The notes beneath the pieces were generated by a model that saw only the letters and a program-made list of their open reading frames with translations, was not told where the DNA came from and ran no database searches. Position numbers and translations under genes: made by a program. From positions 218,429-282,428 of the forward strand of contig RHPI01000810.1 in the NCBI GenBank assembly GCA_009103225.1: a stretch of 64,000 nt of DNA, in the 5' to 3' direction. This DNA comes from Chlorokybus atmophyticus (taxonomy: Eukaryota > Streptophyta > Chlorokybophyceae > Chlorokybales > Chlorokybaceae). Below are positions 1-12,659 of the stretch, piece after piece. Positions within the stretch are counted from its first letter, which is position 1. Each line of letters opens with the position of its first letter.

Positions 1-104
1 TTGACAATGGTACTAACGTCCTCAGCCTGCACACAGACACCACTATTCAGTTACAACACCACGGCCATGTCGTGGGACTAGATGCTTGTATGTTCGTAAC
101 CAAC

Positions 105-1782
105 CTGGTTGGTCATGACTTTGCACAGCAGCATGTACTTCAAAGCCAAGACAGCCTTCGGGTCTTCCAGGTTGTTGAACTGCTCAAAGGCCTCAAAGAA
201 GTACGAATACGCCGTCTTGTAGTCCTTCTCTTCTGCATGCAACACTCCCGACTGCAAGCGCAACATTGGGTGTAGGTACCACGGCCTTGCTGAGAAAAAC
301 ATGTGTAAGCATCAACTCCGCCGCTTACTTGCAAGTCTATCTGGCCTTGCTGTGCGGGAGGCACATAGATGGCATTGGCAGCGGTGCGGGCGGCAGTCAA
401 TGCAGCCTTGGCCTTAGGGAGGTTTCTGAGCGCGTGGTGGACGCGCGACTCGATCAAGTGTATGTCCACCAGCAGCAGCTTGTCGTCAAGCCTCTTGACC
501 TCGCGCAGCAGAGAGCTTATCAAGGTGAGCGCGGCTGTAAACTCCTTTGTTTCCAACAACAGCGATGCCAACCGCGCCTCAACTCGTTGCCGCAGAAACG
601 TGCGCTTCTCTTGCCTTGTCCACTCTACCTACAGACAAACATGACACATCACTTCTATTTCAAGTCTCGGTCGATTAGCAATTTGCAAGGCAGGTATAGC
701 AAAGGTCCAAGTAACGTGTGTTACATGCCTGTTCTCGGCAAAGGTCCACTTGAAGCTGCGTTGTGTTGGGTACTTTGGCGACAAGGTCTATAAACGTCCT
801 CACTAGCTTTGCGGTCTTGGCCTTGGGGATCAGCGCGAAGTACGGCCTTATCTCTGTCAACAAGGCGCGCAACTCCTGCGCTTTACCCTGCTTTGCCAGC
901 AGCTCCCCACAGTGCGTAATCGCCTGTTCCTTGACCTGTAAATGCATGACGTAATCTCAAATGTCGAGCACTGTAACCTCATCATGCTGAGGCTAATGCT
1001 GCCATCATCTGCATGCGCCATATTATAGCACCAAGTCTACCATAGACAACAATCACAGGTGAATACTGCAAACGGTACATGCAAGTGCCGCTGCGTTAGT
1101 CTTTGGCAGCTTACGTATGTGTGATGAGACATGAGTTCATTCCCTAATGTGCACTGCCTTAGGACACTCAGTTGCTGATGGAGCGAGCGCGAACCAACCT
1201 TTAGCTTGTTCCTTAGCTTGTTTTGTGAGCTGCTTCCGCTGGCATACCACTTGAGCACACACAACGTACAATGGTAACGTCTGATGAAACAATCTGCATC
1301 CCGTCCGTTGTCGCACACACTCCAATGCTTAATTTGATACGACTTGAGTAAGCTGCCTTAAAATCAAGCTGGTTATGCTCAGTGCTCTACTTTGGACTGA
1401 GCATAATCAAGCAACAAACAAATCAACTCCAACTGTCTGTTTGTGTCATCACACTCCCCCAGAGTTTAGTTTGATCGCACAGCCTACCGGCAGGTGAGCA
1501 TGCACAAATATCACCAAGAAATCCATAACACCCTCCAAGACTGGGCTTTCTCTGTGACCCGACATGCAGTAACGACTGAGTGTTCACATAATATCAACAC
1601 ATTCGCCTGAGCATGACCACATGCGCCTGCTTACAAACCTTGAGGGCTTCAGGGTCGGTGGCGGGGCTGTGAATGACATCTCTGTACAGCTTGATGGCCT
1701 CATCCGGCCTGACTTCGGCCACCTCTCCGGCCTGCCCCACCTTCTCCGCCAAATCCATGCTGCTTGAAGCAGCTGCCATCAA
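105..1782 (-). CDS. RPN6: 26S proteasome lid subunit RPN6 / PSMD11, N-terminal part (gene runs off the left edge)
   Basis: Four in-phase exons are visible: 1639-1782, 729-935, 329-628 and 105-251, about 266 residues; the C-terminal PCI domain must lie beyond the left edge. Family landmarks in order are [22 protein letters not shown], split here as [13 protein letters not shown] and AKQGKAQEL (exon 2), [18 protein letters not shown] and [20 protein letters not shown] (exon 3), and [19 protein letters not shown] with [10 protein letters not shown] (exon 4). These are the TPR-like helical repeats with which RPN6 clamps the 19S lid to the 20S core and base. Translation probably starts at the Met codons at 1782, which give an acidic N-terminus similar in length to plant and animal RPN6. 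The exon 2 to exon 3 join works only with a GC donor (CAG|GCATGT). The family is certain; the first Met is less so. Confidence 0.95.
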
Positions 1783-2331
1783 GCTGTGCCCTTACAGCTT
1801 ACAGATTGAATATTTTCCTCAACCCAAGCCTCCAACTGCACCGTAAACGCTGCCAACGAAGCCGACGACGCCCACAACACCCTCAGCAACACCGACGACC
1901 TCGCCGCCCGCCAACCCTAATTAGTTAGCTTTGTCGACTGACACCGTCAACACCGACTGTCGATGGTTTGAGCCGGATCCGGTTCATAAACCTACTCGGA
2001 CGGAGCGAGTTTGAACGATTGCGATCAAGCTCTTGCACTTGGCGCCATTGTCGCTGGTGTGGCTGGCGAGGTGGGCGTTGTCGCCTCTGACGGCGATGGC
2101 GGCTGCCGTGCATGCCACCATCTCTGTGCGTTCGTTGCACGACAGGCGCCGGCATGGCCACCCACTGCTGCAGCAACCAGACCCACGCCTCCAACGTCAT
2201 CATGTGCGCTATTGTTACGGCTGTTGCCATTGCCATTGCTGTTGTTGTTGTTGTCATTGTCGTTGTCGTCGCCGTCGTCGTGGTCATCGTCATTGTTGTC
2301 GTTGTTCTGAATTTGTAGGATTCATGCACGC
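1783..2331. other. Divergent intergenic spacer with GTT/GTC trinucleotide tract
   Basis: Spacer between the divergent RPN6 and LpxB genes. It holds an imperfect trinucleotide tract at about 2215-2310 (GTT, GTC and ATT units; the reverse strand reads as poly-Thr). Open frames here are low-complexity products of that tract and show no family. Both promoters presumably lie here, but I see no TATA or other defined element. Confidence 0.6.
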
Positions 2332-4322
2332 ATGCTTTCATTCTCTCTTTACATCAGCAATCCCAGTGGCCGGCCGGTCAAGCATGGCTTCCCGCATGCA
2401 TTGCACCGACAGGACAGCACACAAGCACATATTGCACTGCCAAGCATGCCCAACACACTGGCGCAGGCTCACCCAAATGCTCGAGTATCATCTTGGAGAC
2501 CAGCTGTCATCGCTTCCACTTCTCATCAACAGCAGCAACACAACAACACTCTGGCCCACTACACCAGCAGCAGGCCCCTGCGCATAATGGTGAGAGTGCT
2601 ATCACAAACCAGTATATTAGACTTTGGGTTAGGATCGAGTTGTGTGTTCATATGTGTGCCACAAACTTACAACACAGTGCATACGCACAGATCAGCACCG
2701 GTGACGTGATGGGAGACATCCACGCGGCGGCGCTCGTGCGCTCCCTGCTGGCATTGTGCGAGCGGGATGGCACTCCTGTCGACATAGTCGCCCTCAGCGG
2801 GAGGCGCACGCAAGAGGCCGGCGCCAAGCTGATAGGTGAGAGTGTGAGTGTGTGTGCATGTGTGCACGTGTGCGCATGCGTGTGTGCGCGCGTGGTATGG
2901 ATAAATGCTGAGGTGGTGAGTGGTGTTGTTTTTAGGTGATATTACGGGACTAAGCAGCATTGGCCTGGCGGAAGCGCTGCCGCTGGTGCTGCCGAGCCTT
3001 CTGCTGCAGAGACGCGTGCGAGCCTTCCTCAAAGAACACCCCCCAGACATTGTTGTGAGTACGTGAGTACATTGCTGCTGCTGCTGTTTCTGTTTCTGTT
3101 GTTGCTGTTGTTTTGACGATGGCCATTAACAACATGAGTACAGGTACTGATAGACTATCCGGGCGTGAACATCCCGTTTGGTCAGTACCTCAAGCGTGAG
3201 TACAACATGCCGTTGGTGTACTACATCCCGCCAAACGAGTGGGTGTGGACGTCTTCGCGCACGCCTGCCATCTGCGCCATGAGCGACATCGTGCTCGCGG
3301 TCTACCCCGGCGAAGCCACGTACTTCACCGACAACGGCGCGCGCGTGGCGTTCGTCGGACACCCTTTGGTTGACACTGTTGACAGTAAACGAGTTACTCG
3401 CACGGAAGCGAGGGCCATGTTGGGTTTGAGCTCGTCAGCAATTGTTGTCGCCCTCTTGCCGGCTTCACGCACACAAGAGATCAAACACGTGTGGCCCATT
3501 GTCGCCACTGCTGCTAGACTGTTATGCGAAAGGCTACGCGCAAACAACCCAATGTGAGTGCATTATGTTGCTCAGTCTGTCATCAAGTTGTCTTACGGGG
3601 TTTGTTGGTGCATGTTCGGTTCACAACGAGGCATGGTTTACCCAACATGTGTGTGTAATGTTGGTATGTGTTGCAGTGTGGACGTGCGGGTGGTGTTATC
3701 TGTTACGATGCCAGCGCACAGGGATGCGCTTGAGCGCGGCGCAGCAGCGGCGGGGTTGGACGGACTCGTTGTCTGGGAGGGGGACCCATACGTGGTCATG
3801 GCGGCCGCGGACGTCGCCATTGCCAAGACGGGTAGCGTCAACGTTGAGCTCGCACTCATGAAGGTGCAAGGTGTTGCCTACGGGTTGATGAGCAATGGCA
3901 TGCGTGTAAACGTCACCTGTATTGTGCTGCAGGTCCCGCAAGTGACTGTTTATCGGTTGGGTGCGGTGACAGCATGGGTTGCGCGCAACGTGGTCAAGTT
4001 GAACGTGAGGCACTTTTCCCTCGTCAATCTCATCTTGGGAGAAGAGGTGGGACATGCACAACAGTGATAACAACTTTGTTGATGATTGAACTAACGCCCT
4101 GTGCTTTGTGTGCAGCTTCTGCCCGAGTTTGTGCAAGAAGCAGCTGTGCCAGAGGCCATAGCAGCAGCTGCATTGCGTTCAATTCAAGACTGCGCATTCC
4201 GCGAGCGCATGGTTGACGGATATGATAGGTTGAGGACCCTGCTTGGCAGTGAGGGGGCGCCCATGCGCGCTGCGGAACACACTCTGGAATTGTTGAAGGG
4301 CAGCACAGTGACTATGCGATAA
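2332..4322 (+). CDS. LPXB: Lipid-A-disaccharide synthase (GT19 family), cyanobacterial type, organelle-targeted
   Basis: Exons 2332-2589, 2691-2835, 2936-3054, 3144-3553, 3677-3863, 3933-4046 and 4116-4322 join in phase to 479 residues. LpxB condenses UDP-diacylglucosamine with lipid X to form the beta-1,6 disaccharide of lipid A. The first exon supplies a roughly 80-residue Ser/His/Arg-rich extension ending RPLRIM, which runs straight into ISTGDVMGDIHAAAL at the start of the fold, so it is probably an organelle presequence. Further landmarks are VVLIDYPGVNIPFGQYL, VYYIPPNEWVW, FVGHPLVDTV, ALLPASRTQEI and AKTGSVNVELAL. The PNEWVW and LPASR blocks resemble cyanobacterial rather than enterobacterial LpxB. 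The usual GEVSGD motif reads GDVMGD here. Intron 2 is a TG/CG alternating tract. Eukaryotic LpxB proteins are known in plants and algae, where the product is not lipopolysaccharide. Identity is firm; the organelle is inferred. Confidence 0.93.
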
Positions 4323-6052
4323 CACAGTGTTGATGCTTAAGCAGTGTGTACAAATGCATAGGGGGATGCGCACATGCATCTCAACTACATGCACCATACA
4401 AAGCATATAACAACATAGGCACTTACCAATCTCACCACCGGGCTACTTCACAGTCGAGTCTACTCACAACTTAACCCAACCTCTATCACTACACCCATCC
4501 CCGTCAGTCAGTCATGCATGCAGACGTAGTAGTCAATGCACATTTTACCTGCAGCAAGCGCGGGTAGCAGCGTTAGCAATGGCATTTGCGTCAAGCAGTA
4601 CTTGAACACGTCGTGTTGCGCATTGCTTGTACATGCTGCTTCGGCAAGGATTGGACTGCTGATCAATGGCCGCGGTGCAGGTGATGGCACCAGGATGCAT
4701 GCCTGCATGTGTAACGGGGTTTGGGCAAGTAGTGAAGGTAGGTAGGTAGTCGTTGGACAGCCCGGTGGTGAATATACGTTGTTGTGTTGCTGGCATTGCA
4801 TGCGTGACATGTTTGTTGTTGGTGTGATACCTTGCATGCACTCATAGTACACACACACACATAGTAGCTTAGCCTTTATATATACATACCTATTGCGTGC
4901 TTTGTTTGGTTGACCTAGTTGGCAATCTCATGACTGCAACGGATACTTTGTGGCACAGGCATTGCCTGCAGCCGTTGTGTACAGATCTTTGCAGGGTCGC
5001 ACTGGTACTTGAGACGCTGGCGGCGCCATTGCCAAGCGGGGGGTCTGGTCCACTGGTCAAATCCTGGTCGGTCGGGTCTAACCTCTTCCTCCGCCACTCT
5101 CCTGTGCTACGCAGGTAGCTAAGCTGCTGCTCCTTGCTCAAGCCATCCACCTTTGCACATACCACTGCACGCACATAGGGTCCAGCCCCCCATAGTGTAG
5201 TTGTGTAAGTTGCGCTTGGTTGTGCGGGTTTGTGCTTGGCTTGTGGCCGTTTATTCAGTTTTGCTGTGCGGTGTGATGCTATGCCTTGTCTACTAATGGC
5301 CCCAAATGCTCTACCATGTACAACAGCATGCAATGTTTGACAGCCTCTCCCCATCATCTCCTTCTCCCCCACACCCTCTTCTCCTCTCTTACTCTCTCAC
5401 CCCTCCTCTCTCAAACACTAATATCTCAACAGAGCGTAAGGCAATCAGTTCGTGTCCATGCCTAACATCCCTCCTCTCTGTCGCTCTTGCTGCGCTAGGG
5501 GTGCGTTGGGAGCGCCTGTGCTGGAAGGAAGAATCATACGTTGCAAGGCATTCACCATGATGTATATCATTAGCAACAAAGCAACGTGCGCCAATTCATC
5601 AAAGCCACAGTCTCAGGCCTTCAGCACAGAAAGTTCAATAATGACAACATGTGGGCTGGCACAAGCTCCTACCTAACAACCAATGCAAACCACTACCATG
5701 GTGTAGATGGTGTGCATGACAGCACGATGTTCTACTGTTCTAAACAATATGAGGGCTGCATCAAAGCAGCCGGTTGCCACCACATGCTGGCCTTCACTCT
5801 ACACAACGGATGTACACAAACTGTTTCCAACACTAACTACACCAGCCTTGGACTGGAAACTGTACACAATGCAATGTAAACTGACCAAGCTACCCAACAC
5901 ACCTTTACAACGCCACAGCGATGCGATACAATGCATATTGCATCGTGACGGCTCATGCAAGTAACGATATACGCAACGCCAGGAAGTGCGTTTTGACACG
6001 ACTCTCGCAATCAATGCAGGAGCCTTCACAAATGAAGTCAACTTCACAGGGA
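4323..6052. other. Convergent spacer between LpxB and lipase genes
   Basis: No recognisable gene. It contains a short AC run at about 4850-4862, a small AT run near 4877 and a pyrimidine-rich stretch at about 5338-5412 (CTC/TCC units) followed by a possible splice acceptor. Open frames here are short and match nothing I know. The 3' ends of both neighbouring transcripts should lie inside. Confidence 0.6.
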
Positions 6053-8827
6053 TCATGACTTGCTTTTCTTGAATGAGTCTTTGTCGGCAGCATCTCCACC
6101 ATTGGCAGACGTGACATCGGCCATGCACGCATCGTCATCGCTGCCTTGCGAGGTGTCTGAATCCGACGCTCGCCAGCAGCTGCTCCCAAAACTGTAGGCT
6201 CTACTCGCGGCCTTCAGGGACTCCGTAGTCACAGGCTCCTCCCCATTCTCGCGCCGCATCTCATATAGCTTGTCCAAAGCGAGCAGGTAGACACCAGGCA
6301 GGTGATCCGATATCATGTGGCTGCTGAGAATGATCTGCACGGACGCATTTGGCATCCGTTGTTGTCAGGACGAATGTTCATATTGGGCAAAAGGTCAACA
6401 TGTTCGTAATGCAGACCACATACGCCACATACGGCACATGTTTGTGATGCAGGCCACATACCACTTCACTGGCTATGCCAATCAGGCCATATACCTCAGA
6501 GAAAGCAGTAGGGTCGCGGATTGCTGCTACAGGATCGTGATCTGTTGGACGTGTCACATGGACAACAAGTCCCGGAGGGACCAAGTACTCCGGTGCGCTG
6601 TGATCCTGCAGCTCGGTGGGCTCGGAAGGCGCAGGAGCCAACGCTCGGTTGCCAGAGCGCAGGGCGCCTATGCTGGCAGAGACTTGAGTTGTGAAACTTG
6701 TCCATGCGTCTCCAACAGCCCGGAGCGTCTTGTTCAAAGAGGATGCTCGATTGATCCGCTGCAACAGACGCTGCAAACAAGTGTGCAACATAAGCACTTA
6801 TCCTCATGGGCAGTGAAGAACTCATGGACAATGCGGACAGTGTAGCTTACCTGTGCATTGGCAACGGAAAGAGATGGAACACAGTCTTTACCACAGATCA
6901 GTGAACTGACGTATTCTTTGCAACCTTGTGACAATCCCAGGCTCACCTGCAAATCAAGCACACTGTGTCACAATCATTAGTCTCTATAGTTGCAAACCTG
7001 CAGTACCCTCACTGCCCACAACTGCTGTGAATTCTGGTACAGACAGCCGTGAATGAGACGCACAAACCCCTTCACTCAATTGCAAGGCTGCACCTTCCGT
7101 GCTACTCTGCATGAACTACTTGCAAGAAATAACACCATATGCAAATAGAGCACCATGTACTTAACGACAAGTGGGACCAAGGTTGGTCCCACTTGCTGTT
7201 GGTGGACGTACCAAGGAAGGCGGCGCAAATGCATAGCAACGGACAGCTTGCATGGCGTTGAGGGGATGCGTGTTCCAGTCTGGGTTGGATGACACCGCGT
7301 CCGCTATATCTGGGTCCTTGTGGTGAAGAAGCATGGACAGCAGTACTGCTACTCCACCGCCAAGACTGCCATACATTGAAGTTGTAAATTGAATGTTCGT
7401 TCACTATCCAAAGAACTACCAATTGACAGAAGTGCTGTCAGCTATATGTACCTTGCAACACCCACCTGTGTCCAGTGAATATCAAGTCGTACTCTGGATA
7501 CTTTCGCAATGCTGCGGCAACAACCGGAAAACAGGTATTTGCAAGCCTGCGCGCTGCCGCTAGCATGCCACCATGTGCATAGCCGTCAAGAAATGGAACC
7601 TGAACACCAACTGGTTTCAGCACGTGCAGCACTTGATATGACGCTAAGTCTAAAAGTGCGCTACATTAATAATAGGTGTGCTTGGCTTGGTTGCATGGCG
7701 ACACACAGGTGCATGCCACTTACAGCATCAGCGCAGATGTTGGTGAGCGCGTCAGTCGTGTGCAGGGATCCGCGCACTGCAAATACAATCCACCTGCAAG
7801 AACAAGGCACAGTTTAAGCTGAGACTCGGCAGCTTCATTGCTATGCTGTTGGCACGCTTTGCTGTTGACTGCACCTTGCTGCATGATCTGCCGCCACATA
7901 AGAGCAGGGGCAAAATGGCGCAGACGTCCATTGCGTAAACAAGATGTCAGTGCGCTGCAATCCCGCTACTGCCGCCGCAGCAGCAGTGTGCCGCTCTGCT
8001 GCTGCCACATCCCCTATTGCTACGGTCGTAATATCGTCCACCATCTGTATGACGGAGTGTCAGGTATGCACGCGTCCAAACGCGTTAACAGTCATGAAGT
8101 CCAACCACGCCAACAAACTGCAGCTGTGCAAGCTTAGCAGTCGAAGTCATGCGGCTGTTCTAGACGGTCAAAGCAACCTCGCCAACATGCCAACTGCCCA
8201 ACATGGGTCGGCAAACTTGACTTGTACCTTGAGCCATGTGTAGAACGCCACCCCGGTGTGACCGTACGCCGTGCCCAAGTCCTTGAGGGTGCTGCCATAG
8301 GATGCGAATGCGTGTCGCATAGCACGCCTTATGGGCCCGATCGGAGGCAACGGCTCTTGCGGCAGTCCGTATGCAGGCAGCAGCCTTTCAAGCTCTTCGC
8401 GCTCTTGCATAAGACTGCGCTGCTCCTGCCAGACCAAAACCTGCAAGGACGAGTGGACTGTTTACTAGAGTGCCAAGTGCAGTGGCTCTATGCATGTCAG
8501 CAGTGTCAACATGCACTCACCAGAGCCAATGGGTCAAGTGGAACCTCAAGCCCGCGGCCTATAATGTCCTTGGCTATGCGAGAGAGAACAGCAAAAATCG
8601 TTCGTTCCACAAGCAAAAACCCGCGCAAAGCGCTTGAGCTCCTGCCGTCTTCTTCTGGAGGCGACGAGCTGCGTCCTCCGTGTCTAGCATCCAGCTCATC
8701 CCTGTCAACAGCGGTTGTGTGCTGCTCGCCTCCGTTCTCAACCACTGTGACTGTCCCGGCTTCAGTGTCCAGTATTGTTGTACTGCCTGCAGCTTCATTT
8801 GCTTGCACAAAGCCATCGTCGCCCTAT
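6053..8827 (-). CDS. Class-3 lipase, sn1-specific diacylglycerol-lipase-like (5' end unresolved)
   Basis: Phase-checked 3' exons are 6053-6334, 6495-6770, 6851-6946 and 7212-7365; 7466 to about 7649, 7724-7793, 7875 to about 8044, 8228-8440 and 8521 to about 8827 lie upstream. Landmarks follow the DAG-lipase order: an oxyanion block WIVFAVRGSLHTTDALTN, a lid-side GYAHGGMLAAAR, the nucleophile elbow GHSLGGG, VRCYAFAPPSLV, VSSLICGKDCVPSLS with the catalytic Asp, and a late HMISDHLPGVYLLAL. The nucleophile Ser codon is split by an intron (AG|T). The protein should hydrolyse acylglycerols at the sn-1 position, probably at a membrane. Animal DAG lipases carry four N-terminal membrane helices; I could not find that exon here, so the start may lie upstream. 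The join between 7724 and about 7649 is one base out of phase, which suggests a missed microexon or an assembly indel. The C-tail is Ser/Asp-rich. Confidence 0.82.
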
Positions 8828-9609
8828 GATAAAGTACACAGTGAGCTGTGCACTGACAGGACACACTGGACATCGATAGGATAAGCACGTTCACAGCTTC
8901 GCACAAGTTTCTTGCTGATCTACCTACTTACTCCGTTCAATTATGAACAAGTTGACACACTGCACTTGGAGATTGTCTCTGCATAACGCCATGTTTATGT
9001 GACCAATATCACCAATATTACCCTTGACCAGTTGACAACAGCATACGTATTTCCCTGGCAGCGCAGAATGCAGCTCTCTATGATGGTGAAGCTGCAGCAG
9101 AAAAGGTCACTGATTACCTGCCGACTGTCACTCGCTGCGCCGTTGCCGGTCGTGTCGGAGCTGGACCTATCCATGAACAGCTGAAGCACATCCAGCCATC
9201 ATCCTTCAAGCAGACACTGCAGGCCGGCAGCAGCCGGTGCAGCAAGCCGAGGCCATGGCAGCAGCACCAGGCTAGTGCCTCCAACCGGCGCTGTCTCCCG
9301 ACGCATTTGCCTGTCGCAAGCTTGTTCTCAGGGTGACTGCAGCAGCTAACTTCTTCACCACCCACAGCTAACTCCGCGTTGTTCGCCTGCACCGCCACCG
9401 CCGCCTCCGCCTCCGCCGTCGCCTTGTCCTTCACTGCCGGAGGAATTGGCACCGCAACTCGTTGATATACTAACCTCAAAGTTATATACTAATATACATC
9501 AGCAGATGTCGTTGCCGGTACGTATTGTCGGGCGGTGCACTGAGATATCCGTTTGACACTAGCAGCGGCTTTTCCCGCGCAAATGCGTTGTCGCCTGTGA
9601 GCTGAGAGC
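8828..9609. other. Divergent spacer, lipase / primase
   Basis: This may hold the missing 5' exon(s) of the lipase on the minus strand; an Ala-rich minus-strand frame at about 9320-9480 is a candidate but has no ATG and no recognisable domain. The promoter of the primase gene should also be here. Nothing else is identifiable. Confidence 0.5.
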
Positions 9610-12600
9610 ATGGCGCCTGGGGCGGCGGCGGTGGGCGGCAGTGCGGCGCGAGAGCAGCCCAGTGAGTATTACTTCCGAAATGGTGTGCTGAACTTGCTGT
9701 TGTGGCTTGGAGGTGGTGCGGAGCGGTGGTCGTTGGGGTTGACCGCACCCAATGGCTTGACTGGGTTGTATTTGCTTGTGCGCAGCGCCTGCGATGAAGA
9801 GGCGCAAGGTTGTCGAAGATGACGACGATGATCCAGCGGAGCCCATGACTGACAGCGATAATAGCGAACCTGAAGCTGTCGTTACTCCCCTAGTGGCTGC
9901 GGCGGCGGATCCCCCTTGCAGCCCAGAGCTCCTGCGGCTGTACTATGGTCAGTGTGTGTCTTGACAATGCGCAGCACACACAGCATGCATGAGTTGCCCA
10001 TCTCGCGTAGGCATAGCTTGGGCGTATCCAACTGTGTTGCGAAGTTATGCATGCAGCGTGCGAGGGTGAGTGCGTGTTGAGCAAGCTGCTTTGTATGCTC
10101 ATTGTAGTACGCACTTATGTGTAGGGCGACTTTTCCCTTACCAGGAGATGTGTCAGTGGCTCGCATATGGCAACGGTAAGCGGCCTAGGCAACTGCTACA
10201 GAATCAGGAGGTGACTTGCTCGTGAGTTTTACGTGCGTATGTGACAGACAGCAAGCATCCGCAAGCAGACTCGGGGTACTTCTCGAGGCGCGAGTTCTCG
10301 TTTACGCTGGAGAACGACGTGTACATACGCTACCAGTCTTTCCGGGGTGCAACTGAGCTGCAAGCCGCCATTCGCAACAAGGCTCCAAACAAAATTGATA
10401 TTGGCGCAGTGTACAATGTTGAGGTGTGCTTGGGTTCTCTGCTGTTGCACCGTACTGCATGGCGTGTAACACTGCAGATGTCGGTTGTTATATATGCGTT
10501 GCGTTCACAGCCATCCAAAAGGACAGCGTTTGCGGCTGGATCGGACAGAGTGTTTGCTCCTGTGGAAAGGGAGCTTGTCTTTGATGTGGTACGCATGTGA
10601 TGTAGTTTTTCCAAGCCTTGGAAAAGCCTTGCCAGTAGCATGACGATGTCACGCATGTGTCACCAATAGTTGAATAATCATGGGAGTTACACAACCATGT
10701 AAGCATGGACCTGCACAGGATATGACAGACTACGATGATGTCCGCATTTGTTGCACTGGAGCCGACATATGCAACCGGTGCTGGTGCTTAATGTCGGTGG
10801 CTATTGAAGTAGTGGATACGGCTTTGCGAGGTAGCAACCACACCGACACAGCCATAGCTTTGTCATCAGGCCACTAGCACATTGCCACAACCTCTGTTGA
10901 TGATGCTGACAAGCTTGCTTGTCTATTGCTGCGCAGAGGACTTCGGTTTCAAGCATATACTTTGGGTGTACAGTGGCCGACGAGGTGTACATTGTTGGGT
11001 TTGTGATCCTCAAGCACGACTGTACGTACTATTGGCTGCTTCCATCCATATGCAGTGTTGCCGCCTTCGTGTTGACGACATAAATTGTGCAGGTTGACGG
11101 ACGAGCAAAGATGTGCTATATCAGACTATCTCGCAGTGTATAAGGTGCGACACGTGTTCTCGCCTGTTGAGCATCCTGCAGCCATAGCTGCGGTTGTGCA
11201 CGCAAACTGATGTCAAAGGTGTATCCTTTTGGCTTGCAGGGAGGCGAACACAGTAGTAAAAGTGTGCACTTAACGACTCCTCTGCACCCTGCCTTGAGGT
11301 AGAGACATGCTGTACTTCCTACCTCATTCGCAACACTGTTGATCATGAAAGTTCTATTGCAGCCGTGCTCAGCAGATCCTAAGCAAGTACTGGGTAGAGC
11401 AGTTTTTGCCCCAGCAAGAGCTTTTGGCTGAGGAAGAGTCCTGGGAAAAGGTTCTGGGCATGGTGCCAGATGAAGGTATAATGCTCGCATGTACATGTCG
11501 CATAAGAATATGAGACCTAGAGTCAGAAGGCGTCATTCGATGCTGCTTGTGCATGTGCCACATTCTGTGAGGGCTGGGGTCTTACACAGATGTCAAGGAG
11601 AAGCTCAGAGACTCTTGGCATAGTGGTAGAAGAGCATCCACTGGGAATAAAGATGACAGCGTGACAAGGTGGAAGGAGATGCAAAAAGTTGTTACAGCAA
11701 GGCAAAAAGCAAAGAACGCAAAGGTTGGCTTACTCTGGCATCAGCTCTCCATGCTGCTCGTATTTGCTTAATCTGTGTAATGGGTGAAAGGTACCTTGGC
11801 TCCGTCGCTGTCTTGACGAGATTATATTTACATACATCTATCCACGGCTGGATGTAGAGGTAAGGCTACTCACAGCTGCATTGTCAGGACTCAACACTTT
11901 CGTGTTATTGATCTTGTGCGTGGGTATCAGGTGTCGAAGCACATGAACCATCTGCTGAAGTCACCATTTTGCGTCCATCCCAAAACAGGTTCCTTCACAT
12001 GCAACCTTGATGCATTCACAACAAGCGTACCATTTGCATCCATGCATGCGCAAGAGCTTTAAATGCTCATAGACTGCTGTGTCCATCACGTTGTGCTGTG
12101 TGTAAAGCATATTGTAACAAGGTAGACAAGCAGCTTTTCATGGCTGTGCAGGACGCGTATGTGTCCCTATGGATCCGGCCAAAGCAAGCGAGTTTGACCC
12201 ACTAGCAGTCCCATCTGTACAGCAGGCAAGGCTTGTCGCGCTGATTATTGGACTTGGCATGCAACACAGGCTCATGAGCTCCGTTGCTTGTTCTCAGCTG
12301 GTGGATGAGCTCAACGCGCATGCCGGCGCGCAAGACTCCTCCGTGCCAGGTACGATAACTTTACTTGCATGACCCAGCCACCATAAACACACAAGCAACT
12401 CTTTTGGTTCCTGCAGACTATATGAAGACATCACTAGCGCAAGCTATTGACCTCTTTCGGTCCAGCTTCCTTGATGATATGAGAGGAGCAAACAAGGTGA
12501 ACGCTTTTATGTCAATATTGTGAGATAGCTCATGCAACCCAGGCATGCACTATGTCCTGTGCGCATACATGTAACTGTGCATCATAGCATCTTCGCTTGC

Positions 12601-12659
12601 AGGACGTCATAACTGCAGCAGTGCGAAGCAAGAATAGCAGACAGTCCTTGGTATATTAA
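9610..12659 (+). CDS. PRIM1: DNA primase small (catalytic) subunit, PriS/PRIM1
   Basis: Seventeen exons, all phase-checked: 9610-9661, 9786-9947, 10125-10175, 10248-10423, 10511-10588, 10719-10830, 10937-11021, 11093-11144, 11240-11298, 11363-11475, 11590-11723, 11821-11859, 11931-11988, 12152-12225, 12298-12349, 12417-12496 and 12603-12659; 477 residues against about 420 in animals, the excess being an acidic N-terminus. The protein makes RNA primers within DNA polymerase alpha-primase. Visible signatures are [21 protein letters not shown], seen as [26 protein letters not shown], the catalytic [15 protein letters not shown] (D172, D174), the zinc motif CC-X5-C-X2-C (C184, C185, C191, C194) and the nucleotide-binding [29 protein letters not shown] lies toward the C-terminus. 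Intron 14 has a GC donor (CAG|GCAAGG). An alternative start is the Met of MKRRKVVED in exon 2. Confidence 0.97.

Noticed and set aside
2011-2341. Open frames of Val/Cys- or Thr-rich protein beside LpxB
   Set aside because: They arise in several frames from the GTT/GTC tract; no domain, no splice context.
9114-9479. Minus-strand frame as first lipase exon
   Set aside because: It lacks an ATG and has no membrane helices or homology; kept only as a remote candidate.
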